Counted from the stretch's first letter, positions 25,908 to 35,851 are shown. The stretch is DNA of 41,976 nucleotides from Flavobacterium urumqiense (GCF_900108015.1 NZ_FNVP01000019.1:1-41976); one strand, 5' to 3'. The notes: generated by a model from the letters alone, not told the origin. Numbers and translations: made by a program.

Positions 25908-26771
25908 ATGGTTAAAATAAAAGTAGGTTATTTAATTTCATATGATTTTGAATTACTTTTTACTTCCTTGAAGGAATTATATAGTTATGTAGACAGTGTT
26001 TATCTTGCAATAGATGTGAATAGAACAACATGGAGTGGAAATCCTTTTGTGATTCCTGAAACTTTTTTTGAAAAGATTAATAGGATAGATGTTAAAAAGA
26101 AGATTCACATTTATGAGGATAATTTTTATATACCAAATCTTACTCCCTTAGAATGTGATACAAGAGAACGTAATATGTTGTTAAAAAAAATGGGGAAAGG
26201 TTGGCTAATGCAAGTAGATGTTGACGAATATATTTATGATTTTAAATATGTATCTAAATATTTAAATAAATACTGGTATTTGACTATTTTTCCAAAAATA
26301 ACGCCAATAATTTTTAGAGGAAAATTAGTTACGTTATACAAACAAATATCAAATGGCTATCTTTATATAGAGGATAATGAAAGCTTTCCTTTTATTACAA
26401 ATTATCCAAAATATGAATTAGTAAGAAGCAATTCTAAGATAAAGAATCATTTTACTAATATTAATGTAATACATCAATCTTGGGCTAGAACTGAAGAGGA
26501 AATTAAAATTAAAACTACTAATTGGGGGCATCGAGACGATTTCGATACTCAAGAATATTTTAATTTTTGGAAAAATTTAAGTAGTTCAAATTATTTAAAT
26601 TTTAAAAATTTACATCCAATTGTTCCAGAAATATGGCAAGAACTGCATTTTTTACCTTCTGATTCAATAGATGATTTTATTACAAAATATAAAATAAATA
26701 AGAAACAGATGTTACTTCTTATGGATTCTAAAAAAATGGTTAAACATTATTTATTAAATTTTTTTAAATAA
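25908..26771 (+). CDS. Putative glycosyltransferase (GT2-like), family uncertain
   Basis: A 287-residue protein. The N-terminal strand VKIKVGYLISYDFELLF is followed by SVYLAIDVNRTTWSG. KGWLMQVDVDEYIYDFK at about residue 100 carries an acidic D-V-D-E motif in the place of the DXD. TNWGHRDDFDTQEYFNFW is near residue 205. These features fit the group of small GT2-like enzymes whose motif is DxDE. It follows the preceding gene after 30 bp. Donor not known. Confidence 0.55.
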   Translation: MVKIKVGYLISYDFELLFTSLKELYSYVDSVYLAIDVNRTTWSGNPFVIPETFFEKINRIDVKKKIHIYEDNFYIPNLTPLECDTRERNMLLKKMGKGWLMQVDVDEYIYDFKYVSKYLNKYWYLTIFPKITPIIFRGKLVTLYKQISNGYLYIEDNESFPFITNYPKYELVRSNSKIKNHFTNINVIHQSWARTEEEIKIKTTNWGHRDDFDTQEYFNFWKNLSSSNYLNFKNLHPIVPEIWQELHFLPSDSIDDFITKYKINKKQMLLLMDSKKMVKHYLLNFFK

Positions 26772-26778
26772 AATAGTC

Positions 26779-26858
26779 TTTATCATTATCCCATATTACA
26801 ATTAACATTCTTTATCCATTCAAACTGATATGGGGTTTAAAGTGTTTGTTATTAGTTA
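26779..26858 (+). pseudogene. 5' fragment of the GT2 gene found intact at 28952
   Basis: In one frame it reads FIIIPYYN, a stop, then SLSIQTDMGFKVFV; the intact protein has AIVIPFYK and SLSIQTDKRFKVYI. At DNA level CTTTATCCATTCAAACTGAT is identical in both places. About 30 bp between the two parts have been lost. The fragment lies just before the first GT10 gene, and the intact gene just after the second. Confidence 0.7.
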
Positions 26859-26921
26859 AGGGATTCTTATGTAACAACAATATTAAATTATTAAAAAACA
26901 TTATTATTGGGATAGATTTTT

Positions 26922-27905
26922 ATGAAAGAAATTAAAATAAATTTTGTCGATTTTTGGCCGGATTTCGATAAAACGGATAATTATTTTTATAATTTATTGG
27001 TTCAAGAGTATAAGGTGATTATAGATGATGATCCGGAATTCTTGTTTTATTCCTGTTACAATAGTGAATATTTAAAATATAAATGTACCAGAATATTTTA
27101 TACAGCAGAAAACATCAGGCCCGATTTTTCAGCATGTGATTTTGCTTTTTCTTTTGATTATAATAAAAGGAAAAATCATTTCAGGCTGCCATTATATTCT
27201 CTTTTTATAGATAATTATAAAATGTTAGCACATTTGCAAACCATTAAAACGAGAGCGGAAGCTAAAAGAATTTGGAGTGCTAAATCCAAGTTTTGTTGTA
27301 TGGTAGTTTCGAACGGAGATTCCAGTGAAAGGTTGAATTTTTTTAAAAACCTTTCTGCAATTAAAAGGGTAGATTCAGGAGGAGGAGTTCTTAATAATGT
27401 TGGGGGAAAGGTAGCGGATAAACTTGAATTTATTAAAGACTATAAGTTTGTAATTTCTTTTGAAAATAGTAGGCATGATGGGTATACTACTGAAAAAATA
27501 GTACAGCCATTTTTTAAGGATTGTATTCCGGTTTATTGGGGTAATAAATTGGTTCATAAAGATTTTAATGGTAAGAGATTTATTGACCATCATAATTTCA
27601 ATACAGAAGAGGAACTTATTAATAAATTAATAGAAATTGATCAAAATGATGAATTAGCTATAAATATGCTGATGGAACCAACCTTTAGTTTAGATAAAGT
27701 TAATCATCAAGAGGAGCAAAAGCAAGTACTTAAAATTCTATGCAAAATTATAAATAATAATGAAAAACCAATTGCTAGACAATTATGGAGATATATTCAT
27801 AGACATAAATTTATATATCGAAATACAAAAAAGAGAGTTTTAGCAAAATTTAAAAAAACATATAATTGCATAATCCCTTATATGCGCGCTGATTTTAAAG
27901 TTTAA
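26922..27905 (+). CDS. GT10-family alpha-1,3/4-fucosyltransferase, copy A
   Basis: A 327-residue GT-B enzyme that moves fucose from GDP-fucose. Family motifs are AENIRPDFSACDFAFSFDY at residues 62-80 and FVISFENS with GYTTEKI at 176-193, followed by IPVYWG. These match the conserved GDP-binding motif of bacterial FucTs such as those of Helicobacter. It lacks the heptad repeats of the Helicobacter enzymes; the C-terminus is basic (RYIHRHKFIYRNTKKRVL). A second copy follows at 27996. Confidence 0.9.
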   Translation: MKEIKINFVDFWPDFDKTDNYFYNLLVQEYKVIIDDDPEFLFYSCYNSEYLKYKCTRIFYTAENIRPDFSACDFAFSFDYNKRKNHFRLPLYSLFIDNYKMLAHLQTIKTRAEAKRIWSAKSKFCCMVVSNGDSSERLNFFKNLSAIKRVDSGGGVLNNVGGKVADKLEFIKDYKFVISFENSRHDGYTTEKIVQPFFKDCIPVYWGNKLVHKDFNGKRFIDHHNFNTEEELINKLIEIDQNDELAINMLMEPTFSLDKVNHQEEQKQVLKILCKIINNNEKPIARQLWRYIHRHKFIYRNTKKRVLAKFKKTYNCIIPYMRADFKV

Positions 27906-27995
27906 ATTTATTATTAAGTAAAAGATTAAAAATCTTAAACTCAAATTACACTAAAAAAAATTAGATAATAAAACGTTACTATTGAAAAAATTTTC

Positions 27996-28952
27996 ATGAG
28001 AGAAATTAAAGTAAACTTTGTTGATTTTTGGTCAAATTTAGATAAAACAGATAATTATTTTTATAATTTGTTAATAAAGAAGTATAAAGTTGTAATAGAT
28101 GATGATCCTGATATTTTATTTTATTCTTGTTACGGACGTGAGTATTTAAAATATAAATGTACCCGTATTTTTTTTGCTGGAGAGAATGTAAGACCTGATT
28201 TTATGGCATGTGATTTTGCTTTTTCATTTGATTTTAATAAAAGAGAAAATCATTTTCGATTGCCTTTATATTCTTTGTACATTGATCATCATAGAAAGCT
28301 TGAGGAAGTGATGGCTTTGAAAACTAGAGAGGAGGCTAAGGCAATATGGAATTTAAAATCTAAGTTTTGTTGTATGGTCGTTTCTAACGGGGATTCGCCA
28401 GAAAGATTAGATTTTTTTAAAAATCTTTCTAAAATTAAAAGAGTAGATTCAGGAGGAGGAATTCTTAATAATGTTGGGGGAAAGGTGGCAGATAAGCTTG
28501 AATTTATTAAAGACTATAAATTTGTAATTTCTTTTGAGAATAAAAAACAGATTGGATATACGACCGAAAAAATTTTAGAACCCATTTTCACAGATTCTAT
28601 TCCTATTTATTGGGGAAATGAGCTAGTGAATGAAGATTTTAATTCCGGTAGATTTATTAATCATAATGATTTTGATTCTCAAGAAGCATTAATAAATAGA
28701 ATACTTGAAATTGACAATAATGATGAACTGGCTATCAAAATGTTAATGGAACCAACGTTCAGTACTAACAAATTACCTCATGAGGAAGAACATATACGTG
28801 TGCTTGATATTCTTTGTAGAATAGTTGAAGGTGATAAAAAGCCTGTTGCCAAACAATTTTGGATTCATATTCATAGGTTTAAACTGGAATTGTATAGTGT
28901 AAAGCAAAATTTTAAAAGGTATTTAAAAACGTTTTTTAAACCAGAAAAATAA
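27996..28952 (+). CDS. GT10-family alpha-1,3/4-fucosyltransferase, copy B
   Basis: A 318-residue paralogue of the gene before it, with the same order of motifs: GENVRPDFMACDFAFSFDF, FVISFENKKQ, GYTTEKI and IPIYWG. The proteins align along their whole length. A central stretch (about 28439-28540) is much closer to the copy A sequence than the flanks, suggesting recombination between them. Its TAA overlaps the next ATG by one base. The two enzymes may fucosylate different positions. Confidence 0.9.
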   Translation: MREIKVNFVDFWSNLDKTDNYFYNLLIKKYKVVIDDDPDILFYSCYGREYLKYKCTRIFFAGENVRPDFMACDFAFSFDFNKRENHFRLPLYSLYIDHHRKLEEVMALKTREEAKAIWNLKSKFCCMVVSNGDSPERLDFFKNLSKIKRVDSGGGILNNVGGKVADKLEFIKDYKFVISFENKKQIGYTTEKILEPIFTDSIPIYWGNELVNEDFNSGRFINHNDFDSQEALINRILEIDNNDELAIKMLMEPTFSTNKLPHEEEHIRVLDILCRIVEGDKKPVAKQFWIHIHRFKLELYSVKQNFKRYLKTFFKPEK

Positions 28953-29872
28953 TGCTGGCTATCGTTATCCCTTTTTATAAGCTTACTTTTTTTGAGGAAA
29001 CGTTACAATCTTTATCCATTCAAACTGATAAACGGTTTAAGGTATATATTGGTGATGATGCAAGTTCAGAAAATCCTTCGGTTTTGTTGGGAAAATACAA
29101 AGGACAGTTTGATTTTATGTATCATAGGTTTGAAGAGAATCAGGGGAGTCTTTCTTTAGTACAGCAATGGGATCGGTGCATTGCTTTGACTGGAGAAGAG
29201 GAATGGCTCTTGGTTTTATGCGATGATGATACTTTGAGCAATACATGCATAGCTGATTTTTATACTTGTTTACCCGAAATTGAGGGTCATGATTGTAAGG
29301 TAATTCGATTTGCTTCCATCATAAATGATGTGGTGCAGCAAAAAGTATCGGCACTTCACACACATCCCAAACTAGAAAAATCAACTGATTTCTTTTGCAG
29401 ACGATTTAAGAATCAAACACGTAGTTCATTGTCTGAATATATTTTCAAAAAAAAAGCCTACCAGAAATATGGGTTTTATAATTATGAGTTGGCTTGGTAT
29501 GCCGATGATAGAGCTTGGCTAGAATTTTCGGAATTTAAAGAAATTTATTCTATAAATTCATCTTATCTGAGCTTTAGATTGAGTAATCAAAATATATCGA
29601 GAGACAATTATAAAACGGAGATTAAAGAGCACATTAAAATTAAATTTTTTAAAGAATTTTTAATAAAAAATTTACTAAAATTTAAAAGAGACCAACGACA
29701 TGATTTGTTGTTGTATTACGAACAAATTATTTATAAACAGGATAGAGTTAACTTTACATTTTGGATTGACCTATTTTTATTATTTATCAGTAATCGTGAT
29801 TTTCTTCAATCTCTAAAGTTTACAAGAAGATTATTGATATTTTTAAATTCTAAAAGAATAGTGAATTTATGA
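28952..29872 (+). CDS. GT2-family glycosyltransferase
   Basis: A 306-residue enzyme starting MLAIVIPFYKLTFFEETLQS with KVYIGDDASSENPS as the first acidic motif and LVLCDDDTLSNT at about residue 90 as the DXD. WYADDRAWLEFSEF near residue 187 supplies the likely catalytic base. It overlaps the GT10 gene by one base and the next gene by 4 bp (ATGA). A truncated duplicate of its 5' end lies at 26779. Confidence 0.88.
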   Translation: MLAIVIPFYKLTFFEETLQSLSIQTDKRFKVYIGDDASSENPSVLLGKYKGQFDFMYHRFEENQGSLSLVQQWDRCIALTGEEEWLLVLCDDDTLSNTCIADFYTCLPEIEGHDCKVIRFASIINDVVQQKVSALHTHPKLEKSTDFFCRRFKNQTRSSLSEYIFKKKAYQKYGFYNYELAWYADDRAWLEFSEFKEIYSINSSYLSFRLSNQNISRDNYKTEIKEHIKIKFFKEFLIKNLLKFKRDQRHDLLLYYEQIIYKQDRVNFTFWIDLFLLFISNRDFLQSLKFTRRLLIFLNSKRIVNL

Positions 29873-30696
29873 TTACACTTGAACCTCAAGGAGGATTAGC
29901 AAATAGAATGAGAACTATTGCTTCTGGCATATGGTTGATGAAAGAATCCAATCAGGAATTAGAAGTAATTTGGAATTTGAACGAAGATTTGAATTGTAAC
30001 TTTGATATATTATTTAATCAGATAGAAGCTGTTTCAATAATTGATAAAAGGGAAAAAGATTTTTTTGTTCATCATACGAATCATCCTAATTTAAATAGAA
30101 GAATAAAAGGTTATTTTAAAAATAAATTATTAGGTGTAGGTTATTGTATAAATGAAACTGATTTTTATAATTTAATTTGGAAAAATAAAATTGCAATAGA
30201 TAAAATCGCAAAAAAAAATAAAAACATTTATATAAGGACTTGTCAAGAATTTGGATATAATTATAATGAATTTAAATCTTTTTTGCCATCTCAATTAGTA
30301 CAAAAAATAATTGATGGACAAGTTTCCAAATTTAATAAAAACACTATCGGAATTCATATTAGAAGAGTAGATAATATTAATTCTATAGCAGAAAGCCCCA
30401 TAGAATTATTTATATCTAAAATGGAAGAAGAAGTAGATAAAAACAGTAATGTTAATTTTTTTTTAGCAACTGATGATAAGGAAACAGAACAAAAATTATT
30501 AAATAGATTTGAATCGAAAATAATTGTTTACAAAAAAGTTTTAAACAGGAATTTAGAAAGAGGTGTAATTGATGCCGTTGTAGATTTGTATTGTTTGTCT
30601 AGTACTAAATATATTTATGGTTCTTATTGGAGCTCTTTTTCTGATATTGCATCCAGAGTAGGAAATATTGAATTAAAGGTATTACGAAAGAATTGA
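29869..30696 (+). CDS. Fucosyltransferase-like GT-B protein (GT11 / O-FucT superfamily)
   Basis: A 275-residue protein. It begins ITLEPQGGLANRMRTIASGI, like the glycine-rich start of GT11 and related fucosyltransferases. GIHIRRVDN at about residue 163 corresponds to the HxRRxD motif that binds GDP-fucose. NFFLATDDKETEQKL and the final SSTKYIYGSYWSSFSDIA fit the same superfamily. In GT11 the motif usually reads RRGD; here it is RRVD. Exact linkage unknown. Confidence 0.65.
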   Translation: MITLEPQGGLANRMRTIASGIWLMKESNQELEVIWNLNEDLNCNFDILFNQIEAVSIIDKREKDFFVHHTNHPNLNRRIKGYFKNKLLGVGYCINETDFYNLIWKNKIAIDKIAKKNKNIYIRTCQEFGYNYNEFKSFLPSQLVQKIIDGQVSKFNKNTIGIHIRRVDNINSIAESPIELFISKMEEEVDKNSNVNFFLATDDKETEQKLLNRFESKIIVYKKVLNRNLERGVIDAVVDLYCLSSTKYIYGSYWSSFSDIASRVGNIELKVLRKN

Positions 30697-30729
30697 AAAA
30701 ACAATAAGTTATTTTTATACTTAAAACAT

Positions 30730-31692
30730 ATGCAAATTACCCCACAGCTGCCCACTATATCAATAATCATACCCGTTTTTAACCGTGATACTTTATTGGC
30801 GATGACTATTGAAAGCATCATTGAGCAGACTTTTACCAATTGGGAATGTATTCTGATAGATGATCAAAGTACAGACGATTCTTTTTTAGTTATGAAGGAA
30901 TTTCAGGCAAAAGACAAACGAATACAAGCATATAAACGACCACTGGAATTAAAAAAAGGAGCCAATGCCTGTCGGAATTTTGGTTTTACAAAGTCATCCG
31001 GAGCGTATATAAAATGGTTTGATAGCGATGATATCATGCTTCCCAATCATTTAGAGACTGCGTTCCATACTTTAGTTGATAATTCGTTAGATTTTGTAGT
31101 GACTGATACTTTGAATTTTGATCATGACACCAACGAATTCTTGGGAAAGACTTATAATTTTGATAGAAATAAAGTGATTATTACAGCAGAAAACCTTGCT
31201 TTAATGAGGATTGGGTGGATAACCGATGATTTTTTGGGAACTCGAGAGATAGTTGAAAATATAAAATTCAATGAGAATATTACTGATGGAGATGAATATA
31301 ATTTTTTTGTAAAAATGTTGCATCAATCTGTAAAGGGAACTTATGTAAATCAGATAGTTACACATAAAAGAATTCATGTTGATACTATAACATTAAAGAA
31401 TAGCGAAAATGATATCAATCATAGGTCTATAATTGCAATCTTAAAATTTCAGACTGCCCTAGATTTGGTTATTTATAATGATATAAAATTAATTCGCTGG
31501 TTTTTATCGGGATATATGCGCTATGCATTTATGTTGGCAGCTGAAAAAGTTACGATACCTTATAAGAAAGAAGCTTTCAAATTAATTTGTAAATACTATT
31601 CCTTTTCTAAAGGATTTGCTTTTATGACCGCTTTATTTTTGGGAAGCTATTTTAAAAAAGGATATAACATAATGAAATATGCACGGGAATAA
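30730..31692 (+). CDS. GT2-family glycosyltransferase
   Basis: A 320-residue enzyme. ISIIIPVFNRDTLLAMTIES at the start, ECILIDDQSTDDS next, and the DXD in KWFDSDDIMLPNHLE at about residue 98. It resembles the gene at 32530 (ANACRNFGF against LPGCRNYGL), so the two are probably old paralogues. The next gene overlaps it by 14 bp. Confidence 0.88.
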   Translation: MQITPQLPTISIIIPVFNRDTLLAMTIESIIEQTFTNWECILIDDQSTDDSFLVMKEFQAKDKRIQAYKRPLELKKGANACRNFGFTKSSGAYIKWFDSDDIMLPNHLETAFHTLVDNSLDFVVTDTLNFDHDTNEFLGKTYNFDRNKVIITAENLALMRIGWITDDFLGTREIVENIKFNENITDGDEYNFFVKMLHQSVKGTYVNQIVTHKRIHVDTITLKNSENDINHRSIIAILKFQTALDLVIYNDIKLIRWFLSGYMRYAFMLAAEKVTIPYKKEAFKLICKYYSFSKGFAFMTALFLGSYFKKGYNIMKYARE

Positions 31693-32533
31693 TAGTCATA
31701 ATAAAAATTCATTATTAACCATAGTGATTTCCTGTTACAATGATGCCGATTATATAGAGCAAGCGGTATCTTCGGCATTGAATCAAACGTATTCCAATAA
31801 AGAAATAATAGTTATTGACGACGGTTCCAATGCTGAAACTAAAGCAGTACTAAAAAAATTGGAGTCTAAAATTACTGAATTAATTACACAGGAAAATCAG
31901 GGTCAAAGTATAGCGCGTAATAATGGCATCAGAAAAGCTAAAGGCGAATATATTTTAAATCTTGACTCTGATGATTTTTTTGAAATCTCTTTTTGTGAAA
32001 AAGCAATTCGTAAATTTCAGGAGAATGAGGAAATCGCCATTGTAACCTGTAATGTAAATAGGTTTAATACAAGTGGTTCTATTGATATTTTTTATCCTGA
32101 TGGAGGATTCTTAAATAATTTTTTACTGACTAATTGTGCTATGGGAAGTGCAATGTTTAAAAAGTCAGATTGGCAAGCTATAAATGGTTATGATGAAAAT
32201 ATGAGGAAAGGCTTTGAAGATTGGGAATTTTATATCCGATTGGTAAAAGAAGGGAGAAGTGCTTATGTACTTCCAGAATTACTTTTTAATTACCGAGTTA
32301 AAGAAAATTCTACATCGACTAAAGCTAATAAAATAAAATATGAATTGTTACACTATATTTATATTAAACATCGGGAGTTGTATATTGCGCATTATGATTT
32401 GTTCATAAGTCATTTATTGTCTAAGACGAAACAACAAGAAAAGGAAAAAATAAAAAATATTAGTCAAATAGATTTTAAAATTGGCGAAGCTATTTTAAAG
32501 CCTTTACGATGGATTAAAGCATTACTTAAATGA
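31679..32533 (+). CDS. GT2-family glycosyltransferase
   Basis: A 284-residue enzyme. LLTIVISCYNDADYIEQAVS, EIIVIDDGSN and the DXD in ILNLDSDDFFE (about residue 99). GYDENMRKGFEDWEFYIRL holds the usual ED catalytic motif. It overlaps its neighbours by 14 and 4 bp, a tight operon. Confidence 0.88.
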   Translation: MHGNNSHNKNSLLTIVISCYNDADYIEQAVSSALNQTYSNKEIIVIDDGSNAETKAVLKKLESKITELITQENQGQSIARNNGIRKAKGEYILNLDSDDFFEISFCEKAIRKFQENEEIAIVTCNVNRFNTSGSIDIFYPDGGFLNNFLLTNCAMGSAMFKKSDWQAINGYDENMRKGFEDWEFYIRLVKEGRSAYVLPELLFNYRVKENSTSTKANKIKYELLHYIYIKHRELYIAHYDLFISHLLSKTKQQEKEKIKNISQIDFKIGEAILKPLRWIKALLK

Positions 32534-33465
32534 ATCAATTCCCACAAGTAACCATTATCATGGCGACCTATAATAGGGCCGATTTTATATCTGAAACATT
32601 GCAGTCAATAAAAAATCAAGTATTTACCGATTGGGAATGTTTGATTATTGATGATGGCGGTACTGATAACACCGCTGAAGTTATTGCATTAGTTTTAGAG
32701 CAAGACAAACGTTTTCAATTGTTAAAACGTCCTACTGTTTATTTGAAAGGTTTGCCAGGTTGTCGCAATTACGGATTGGATTTGGCCAAAGGGGAGTATA
32801 TTATTTTCTTCGATGATGATGATATTGTGCATCCTCAAAATTTAGAGTTAGCTGTTTTAGAATTATCTCGTAATGCCGTTTCTTTTTGCAGGTATATCAG
32901 AGCTGTTTTTTATGACACATTTGATTATAAATATGATTATTCAAAAGACTATACTTCGTTTTTTATTGATAAAAGGGATGTTTTTAGTTTGTTGAATCAG
33001 GACTTACCTTTTAATTCTTGTGCTGTTCTTTGGAAAAAAGAATGCTTTCTAGAAAATAGGTACACGGAATATTTATCACATGCCGAAGAATGGGAATTGT
33101 ATTCCAGAATTTTATCCACAGGAATAACAGGAATATCCATTGATAAAACATTATTTTTTGCACGAAAACATAGCAATTCTATGACGGGTCAAAATTTTAG
33201 ATTAGATCCCAAAAGAACACAATCAAATATTGATGCTATTTTATTGGTTATGAAAAACCTTAAAGAAAAAAATCAACTGAACTATTCCATAATCCGTTAT
33301 TTTGTTGCTATGTCCCATGGATATAGTGAATATGATTTATTTAATCAATTAATGAAACAATTAGAATATACGGGATTTGATTATTTTAAATGGAGATCAT
33401 TTTATTTTGTATTACCATTGCGGTTTAAAATCACTAAATTAAAAAAAAGAATTATAAAAAAATAA
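32530..33465 (+). CDS. GT2-family glycosyltransferase
   Basis: A 311-residue enzyme. VTIIMATYNRADFISETLQS opens the GT-A domain, CLIIDDGGTDNT follows, and the DXD is in IIFFDDDDIVHPQNLE at about residue 97. HAEEWELYSRIL near residue 186 supplies the acidic pair. The start codon overlaps the previous stop (ATGA). The wecB gene follows after 3 bp. Confidence 0.88.
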   Translation: MNQFPQVTIIMATYNRADFISETLQSIKNQVFTDWECLIIDDGGTDNTAEVIALVLEQDKRFQLLKRPTVYLKGLPGCRNYGLDLAKGEYIIFFDDDDIVHPQNLELAVLELSRNAVSFCRYIRAVFYDTFDYKYDYSKDYTSFFIDKRDVFSLLNQDLPFNSCAVLWKKECFLENRYTEYLSHAEEWELYSRILSTGITGISIDKTLFFARKHSNSMTGQNFRLDPKRTQSNIDAILLVMKNLKEKNQLNYSIIRYFVAMSHGYSEYDLFNQLMKQLEYTGFDYFKWRSFYFVLPLRFKITKLKKRIIKK

Positions 33466-33468
33466 TCC

Positions 33469-34599
33469 ATGCAAATTCTACTTTGCTTTGGCACACGTCC
33501 GGAAGCAATCAAAATGGCACCGCTTTACCACGAATTGAAAAAAAACAATTTAGATGTGAAAGTGTGCGTGACGGCACAACATCGAGAGATGCTGGATCAG
33601 GTATTGGATTTTTTCGATATAGTACCCGACTACGATTTAAATTTGATGCAGCATAATCAAACCTTAAATATTTTAAGTGCCAATATATTGTCCAAAATAG
33701 ATGAAGTTCTTACTGCCGTAAAACCAGATTTGGTTTTGGTTCATGGGGATACCACAACTTCTGCTATGGTGGCTTTAGCGGCTTTTCACCTGGCTATAAA
33801 AGTAGGGCATGTGGAGGCTGGATTGCGAACGTATAATAAAAACGCTCCCTTTCCTGAAGAAATCAACAGACAGTTTACCAGCAGAATAGCTGATATTCAT
33901 TTTACGCCCACAGCTGCAGCTACACAAAATTTATTGAAAGAGGGAATTATTGAAGCTACTATAGTTGAAACTGGCAACACGGTTATTGATGCCCTATTGT
34001 GGACGATTGATAAAATTGAAGACGAGCACTATTCGCATCTGGAAATTGAAAATTTAAAAAAAATACTGCCAGCCAATAAAAAAATAGTCTTGGTGACGGG
34101 ACACCGTAGAGAGAATTTTGGGGAGGGTTTTATAAATCTTTGCGACGCCCTTTTATCCGTTTCAGCAAGAGATGATGTGGCTATTGTATATCCAGTACAT
34201 TTGAATCCAAATGTCAAGGATGTTGTTTATGAAAAATTAGCGAATAAAGACAATATTTATCTGGTTCCCCCTGTTTCCTACCCTGCTTTTGTTTGGTTGA
34301 TGCAACAATCCTATTTGATAGTAACGGATTCGGGTGGTATTCAAGAAGAGGCGCCAACATTAGGAAAACCAGTTCTTGTAACTCGAACCGTTTCAGAAAG
34401 ACCTGAGGGAGTTATAGATGGATTCTCTATATTGGTAGGGACCGAGCAACAAATAATAAAGGATAATATAGTTGCGATTTTAGATTATTTTGCCGGCTTC
34501 AAAAACCCAATAAACCCATATGGTCAGGGTGATGCGTCTCATAAAATTGTGACCTTTTTATTAAATCAAAACCAAAATGAAGATACTGGTAGTTGTTGA
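33469..34599 (+). CDS. wecB: UDP-N-acetylglucosamine 2-epimerase (non-hydrolysing)
   Basis: A 376-residue enzyme that converts UDP-GlcNAc to UDP-ManNAc. Family motifs are CFGTRPEAIKMAPL at the start, VLVHGDTTTSAM, VEAGLRTYNKNAPFPEEINR, VTGHRRENFGEGF and TDSGGIQEEAP. Length and motif set fit the non-hydrolysing WecB type rather than NeuC. UDP-ManNAc can be a glycan unit itself, or feed ManNAcA; it is not the direct substrate of NeuB. The next gene overlaps by 23 bp. Confidence 0.93.
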   Translation: MQILLCFGTRPEAIKMAPLYHELKKNNLDVKVCVTAQHREMLDQVLDFFDIVPDYDLNLMQHNQTLNILSANILSKIDEVLTAVKPDLVLVHGDTTTSAMVALAAFHLAIKVGHVEAGLRTYNKNAPFPEEINRQFTSRIADIHFTPTAAATQNLLKEGIIEATIVETGNTVIDALLWTIDKIEDEHYSHLEIENLKKILPANKKIVLVTGHRRENFGEGFINLCDALLSVSARDDVAIVYPVHLNPNVKDVVYEKLANKDNIYLVPPVSYPAFVWLMQQSYLIVTDSGGIQEEAPTLGKPVLVTRTVSERPEGVIDGFSILVGTEQQIIKDNIVAILDYFAGFKNPINPYGQGDASHKIVTFLLNQNQNEDTGSC

Positions 34600-35815
34600 T
34601 TCCATCGATATTGAAGATAGTAGCGGTTCTAAAGCTAATGTGGCTTTAATAAACAATCTGGTTGAAGCAGGCTTTGAGGTTTTGGTGTATCATTACACAA
34701 TAAGGAATATACAGTTACAGGGTGTTTCTTGTTATGCAATTCCAGAAATAAAATATAGTCCTCTGTATTTTTTAAGCCGCATGCAAAGGGTTATTCAACG
34801 TAATTCGGCTCTAAATCTTGCTCCTTTTTTTGAGCAATTATTTGGGTTTTCTTTTACTTTTTTCAATGATACAAACAGCATTCTAAAAGCTTTAAAAAAG
34901 CTGTCATTTGATCAGGATTTAGTATTGACATTAAGTAAAGGAGGTAGTTTCAGACCGCATTATGCTGTTTTGAAATTGCCCCAATTGCATGATAAATGGA
35001 TGGCTTATGTTCATGATCCGTATCCATTTCATTTTTATCCGCAACCCTATCAATGGGTGGAACCCAGTTATAAATTTAAGGAAGCCTTCTTTAAAGAAGT
35101 TGCTGAAAAAGCAAAACACAGTGCCTTTCCAAGCCAATTATTGCTGGAGTGGATGGGCGGTTATTTTCCTGGTTTTATGAAAACGGGGGTTGTTATCCCG
35201 CATCAAAATTCAAAATATACAATTCAAAATACCGTTTTTCCATCCTATTTTGATAGTTCAAAATTTAATTTGCTTCATGCTGGAAATCTATTAAATACCC
35301 GTTCCCCAAAAGGATTGATAGAGGGATTAAAATTGTTTTTTGAGAGATATCCAGAAGCTAAAAAAGAAGTGCGACTTCTTTTGATAGGATCTTGTGCAGG
35401 TTATTCTAAAATGGTGTCAGATTATCAAAAAGACGTACCGGAACTTTTTGTGCATGATGGAATTATTCCTTTTGACCTCGTGTATAATATTCAACAAAAT
35501 GCGACAGTAAATATCATAATTGAAGCCAAATCAGAAATTAGTCCCTTTCTGCCCGCTAAGTTTCCTCACTGTGTAGCAGCCAATAAAATGATTCTTTCAC
35601 TGGCTCCATATCTTAGTGAAGTAAAAAGGTTATTGGGTGTTGATTATGAATATTGGTCGGAAGTGGATGATGTTACCAAAATCAGCAAACTGATAGAACA
35701 ATTGTATACTCGATGGAAGGAAAATCCTGAGAATTTACTTTTAAATAGACGCGATCTGCAAGAGTATCTGTCGGTTGATTATTTAAAACAAAGCATTATT
35801 AATCTAAAAAAATAA
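34577..35815 (+). CDS. GT4-like (GT-B) glycosyltransferase
   Basis: A 412-residue protein with two Rossmann domains. The first starts MKILVVVDSIDIEDSSGSKA. The second begins near residue 232 with FNLLHAGNLLNTRSPKGLIE and contains VRLLLIGSC and HDGIIPFDLVYNIQQNATV. The end region IIIEAKSEISPFLPAKFPHC stands where GT4 enzymes have the EX7E motif. It overlaps wecB by 23 bp. The acceptor is not known. Confidence 0.75.
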   Translation: MKILVVVDSIDIEDSSGSKANVALINNLVEAGFEVLVYHYTIRNIQLQGVSCYAIPEIKYSPLYFLSRMQRVIQRNSALNLAPFFEQLFGFSFTFFNDTNSILKALKKLSFDQDLVLTLSKGGSFRPHYAVLKLPQLHDKWMAYVHDPYPFHFYPQPYQWVEPSYKFKEAFFKEVAEKAKHSAFPSQLLLEWMGGYFPGFMKTGVVIPHQNSKYTIQNTVFPSYFDSSKFNLLHAGNLLNTRSPKGLIEGLKLFFERYPEAKKEVRLLLIGSCAGYSKMVSDYQKDVPELFVHDGIIPFDLVYNIQQNATVNIIIEAKSEISPFLPAKFPHCVAANKMILSLAPYLSEVKRLLGVDYEYWSEVDDVTKISKLIEQLYTRWKENPENLLLNRRDLQEYLSVDYLKQSIINLKK

Positions 35816-35851
35816 TTTCTGATTATTATTGCTTTTATGAAATATCATTAA

